This document shows positions 6,722 through 7,752 of a stretch of DNA of 7,752 bases, piece by piece (position 1 is the first letter of the stretch; each line of letters starts with the position of its first letter). The notes below the pieces were generated by a model. It did no database searches. It saw nothing but the letters and a program-made list of their open reading frames with translations, and was not told where the DNA came from. The stretch is taken from the NCBI GenBank assembly GCA_025057335.1, contig JANWXG010000118.1:1-7752 (forward strand), in the 5' to 3' direction. Origin of the DNA: a bacterium (GTDB lineage Bacteria > Armatimonadota > HRBIN16). The translations under genes were made by a program, and so were the position numbers.

Positions 6722-7438
6722 CTACTCTATCGCTACGCCGGGCTGCAGCTCAATCACCTGCAGCCCCTCGATGTCGCGGGTGAGCTCGCGCAGCTGCTCC
6801 GGCGTGCCCGTCAATGGCGGGAACGTGCGATAGTGCATAGGAATCACCTTCTTCACTCCCAGTAGACGTATCGCTATCGCCGCCTCGCGCGGGTCCATCG
6901 TGAACAGTCCGCCTATCGGCAGCATCGCCAGCTCGGGCTGGTAGATTTGCCCAATCAGCTGCATATCGCTGAACACTGCCGTGTCACCCGCATGGTAGAA
7001 GGTGAAACCGTCCTCGCACTTGACCACGAAGCCCGCCGGGTCGCCCAGATACACAATCTGTCCGTTCTCACCTACGTGCGCACTGGAGTGGATGGCATGT
7101 ACCATCGTCACCTGTAGTCCAGCCACCTGCACAGTGCCGCCTTTGTTCATACCGATAGTGTTCTGCACTCCTTGCGCGCTCAGGTAGCTAGCCAGCTCGT
7201 AGATGGCGACCACCTGCGGAGAGAACTGCTTTGCCAGCGATACCGCATCGCCGATGTGGTCGCCATGTCCATGTGTGAGCAAAAGTAGGTCTAACTTGGG
7301 CAGCTGCTTCGCCGAGTCGGGACAGAGGGGATTTCCTAGCCAAGGGTCTATCGCGAGGTGTGTTCCTCCTGGTGTACGAATGAAGAAGCCAGAATGTCCG
7401 AGCCATGTGATGTGTAGTCCAGGGTGTATTTGCGCCAT
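6722..7438 (-). CDS. UPF0173 family metal-dependent hydrolase (metallo-beta-lactamase fold)
   Basis: From the ATG at 7438 the product is 238 residues, close to the usual UPF0173 length. It begins with HITWLGHSGFFIRTPGGTHLAIDPWLGNP, the normal opening of this group. The metal-binding motif THGHGDHIGD gives H56, H58, D60 and H61. Further likely ligands are H117 (VHAIHSS), D152 (YHAGDTAVF) and H202 (VIPMHYRTFP), so a two-metal site appears complete. Relatives are cytoplasmic hydrolases of unknown natural substrate and are often annotated as YtkL-like; no antibiotic role is implied. An in-frame ATG at 7534 would add 32 residues that do not resemble the family, and the ATG at 7438 has a near-ideal Shine-Dalgarno, so the shorter form is preferred. 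The gene converges on the 84-residue protein gene and appears to be transcribed alone. Confidence 0.94.
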   Translation of the reverse strand: MAQIHPGLHITWLGHSGFFIRTPGGTHLAIDPWLGNPLCPDSAKQLPKLDLLLLTHGHGDHIGDAVSLAKQFSPQVVAIYELASYLSAQGVQNTIGMNKGGTVQVAGLQVTMVHAIHSSAHVGENGQIVYLGDPAGFVVKCEDGFTFYHAGDTAVFSDMQLIGQIYQPELAMLPIGGLFTMDPREAAIAIRLLGVKKVIPMHYRTFPPLTGTPEQLRELTRDIEGLQVIELQPGVAIE

Positions 7439-7443
7439 CCTCT

Positions 7444-7451
7444 TCACCTCC
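7444..7451 (-). promoter_or_regulatory. Shine-Dalgarno of the UPF0173 gene
   Basis: On the - strand this reads GGAGGTGA, 5 nt before the ATG at 7438. It is close to a perfect anti-16S match and supports 7438 as the start over the in-frame ATG at 7534. Confidence 0.8.
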
Positions 7452-7466
7452 CTTTCCTGTGTGGAG

Positions 7467-7472
7467 ATTATG
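7467..7472 (-). promoter_or_regulatory. Possible -10 box of the UPF0173 gene
   Basis: On the - strand the hexamer is CATAAT (5 of 6 to TATAAT), 28 nt before the start codon, in an otherwise GC-rich leader. No good -35 hexamer is visible 16-18 nt further upstream (about AGCAGG), so this is a weak call. Confidence 0.25.
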
Positions 7473-7547
7473 TACCCAGAGGGAATGCTCCTGCTCGCAG
7501 AGAAGCGTTTGTGATAGGAGGAGAGCGCTTCCACTGAGCCGTCATGG

Positions 7548-7605
7548 TGTCATACTGAGCGTGAGCGCAGCGGGTCGGAGATTCTCCACTCTGCCCAGAA
7601 TAACA
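7548..7605. repeat. Degenerate inverted-repeat-ended intergenic element
   Basis: The left end TGTCATACTGAGC (7548-7560) and the reverse complement of the right end GCCCAGAATAACA (7593-7605) match at 10 of 13 positions. The interior contains GAGCGCAGCGGG and GGAGATTCTCCACTCTGCCC. This is the form of the widespread TGTCATTCTGAGCG...GAATCTC intergenic repeats seen in many environmental bacteria. No open frame inside looks like a protein. It is best regarded as a decayed copy of a dispersed repeat. Confidence 0.6.
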
Positions 7606-7609
7606 GGAT

Positions 7610-7647
7610 ACGCACTGACGTGTGCGACTACCAGTACGAAAGTGCGT
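7610..7647. repeat. Alternative hairpins CGCAC/GTGCG
   Basis: ACGCACT (7610-7616) pairs perfectly with AGTGCGT (7641-7647) over a 24-nt loop. The same left arm, CGCAC (7611-7615), can instead pair with GTGCG (7622-7626) over a 6-nt loop. The function is unknown; it directly abuts the TGTCAT-type element. Confidence 0.4.
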
Positions 7648-7671
7648 GCGATGACCTCCCCAGCTCGTAGT

Positions 7672-7689
7672 GAAGCAAGTGAGTGCTTC
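7672..7689. repeat. Short hairpin GAAGCA/TGCTTC
   Basis: GAAGCA (7672-7677) and TGCTTC (7684-7689) form a 6-bp stem with the loop AGTGAG. A T5 run (7702-7706) lies 12 nt beyond, too far away for a standard terminator. Confidence 0.3.
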
Positions 7690-7724
7690 CCAAGGCAGGG
7701 CTTTTTCGGCTCACCAGAAGGTTC

Positions 7725-7752
7725 GCCCTCCAATCAGCGAGGTGTGGAGGGC
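7725..7752. repeat. Perfect 8-bp inverted repeat at the right edge
   Basis: GCCCTCCA (7725-7732) pairs with TGGAGGGC (7745-7752) around a 12-nt loop, and the structure may continue past the window. It shares the 11-mer CCCTCCAATCA (7726-7736) with the repeat cluster after the transporter gene (3460-3470), which suggests the same repeat family. Confidence 0.55.

Larger units (their letters stand above)
7439..7752. other. Gene-free right-hand region
   Basis: This 314-bp stretch holds the leader of the - strand hydrolase gene, one TGTCAT-type inverted-repeat element, and at least three further hairpins. A 63-residue - strand frame (7542-7733) runs straight through the repeats and lacks a protein-like pattern, so no gene is called. 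If the hydrolase promoter is at 7467-7500, the repeats lie just upstream of it. Confidence 0.6.

Noticed and set aside
7439..7534. N-terminal extension of the UPF0173 protein from the ATG at 7534
   Set aside because: The 32 extra residues do not resemble the family and the ATG at 7438 has a near-perfect Shine-Dalgarno.
7542..7733. 63-residue - strand frame in the right-hand region
   Set aside because: It reads through the TGTCAT-type element and the hairpins, so its apparent hydrophobic stretch is repeat translation and not evidence of a gene.

Overview
The window is a GC-rich piece of bacterial chromosome holding eight tightly packed genes, seven on the + strand and one convergent gene on the - strand. 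Most starts have a strong purine-rich Shine-Dalgarno. No plasmid, phage, transposase, CRISPR or RNA gene was seen. The mix of a CsgG-like lipoprotein-type gene, MEMO/AmmeMemoRadiSam B, a CNNM/CorC transporter, class II fumarase, TldE-like protein and UPF0173 hydrolase is housekeeping-like. Together with the TGTCATNCTGAG-type and TTGGAGGGACGCG-type intergenic repeats, it recalls thermophilic or environmental lineages such as Armatimonadota. That placement is an inference from general style and is not proven by any marker here.

Layout. Positions 1-853 hold the 3' part of a CsgG-domain protein that runs in from the left edge. It is followed at 875-1099 by a 74-residue unknown protein and at 1096-1968 by a MEMO1-family protein. 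The last two overlap by ATGA, so these three genes look like one operon. After a 68-nt gap with potential RNA folding around the ribosome binding site comes a CNNM/CorC-type transporter (2037-3365). A 268-nt gap (3366-3633) is full of nested inverted and direct repeats. Next come class II fumarase fumC (3634-5046) and, 13 nt later, a TldE/PmbA-like protein (5060-6346). An 84-residue unknown protein (6466-6720) ends one base from the stop codon of the convergent UPF0173 metallo-beta-lactamase-fold hydrolase (6722-7438, - strand). The rightmost 314 bp (7439-7752) carry no convincing gene but do hold the hydrolase leader, one degenerate inverted-repeat-ended element and several hairpins.

Functionally, fumarase is the only gene with a firm pathway role (TCA cycle). 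The CNNM protein is expected to move Mg2+ or a similar cation. MEMO and the TldE-like protein each normally work with partners (AMMECR1 plus a radical SAM enzyme; TldD) that are not in the window. I do not see a clear novel defence or mobile system. The most worthwhile loose ends are the two unknown small proteins, the structured gap before the transporter gene, and the intergenic repeat families.
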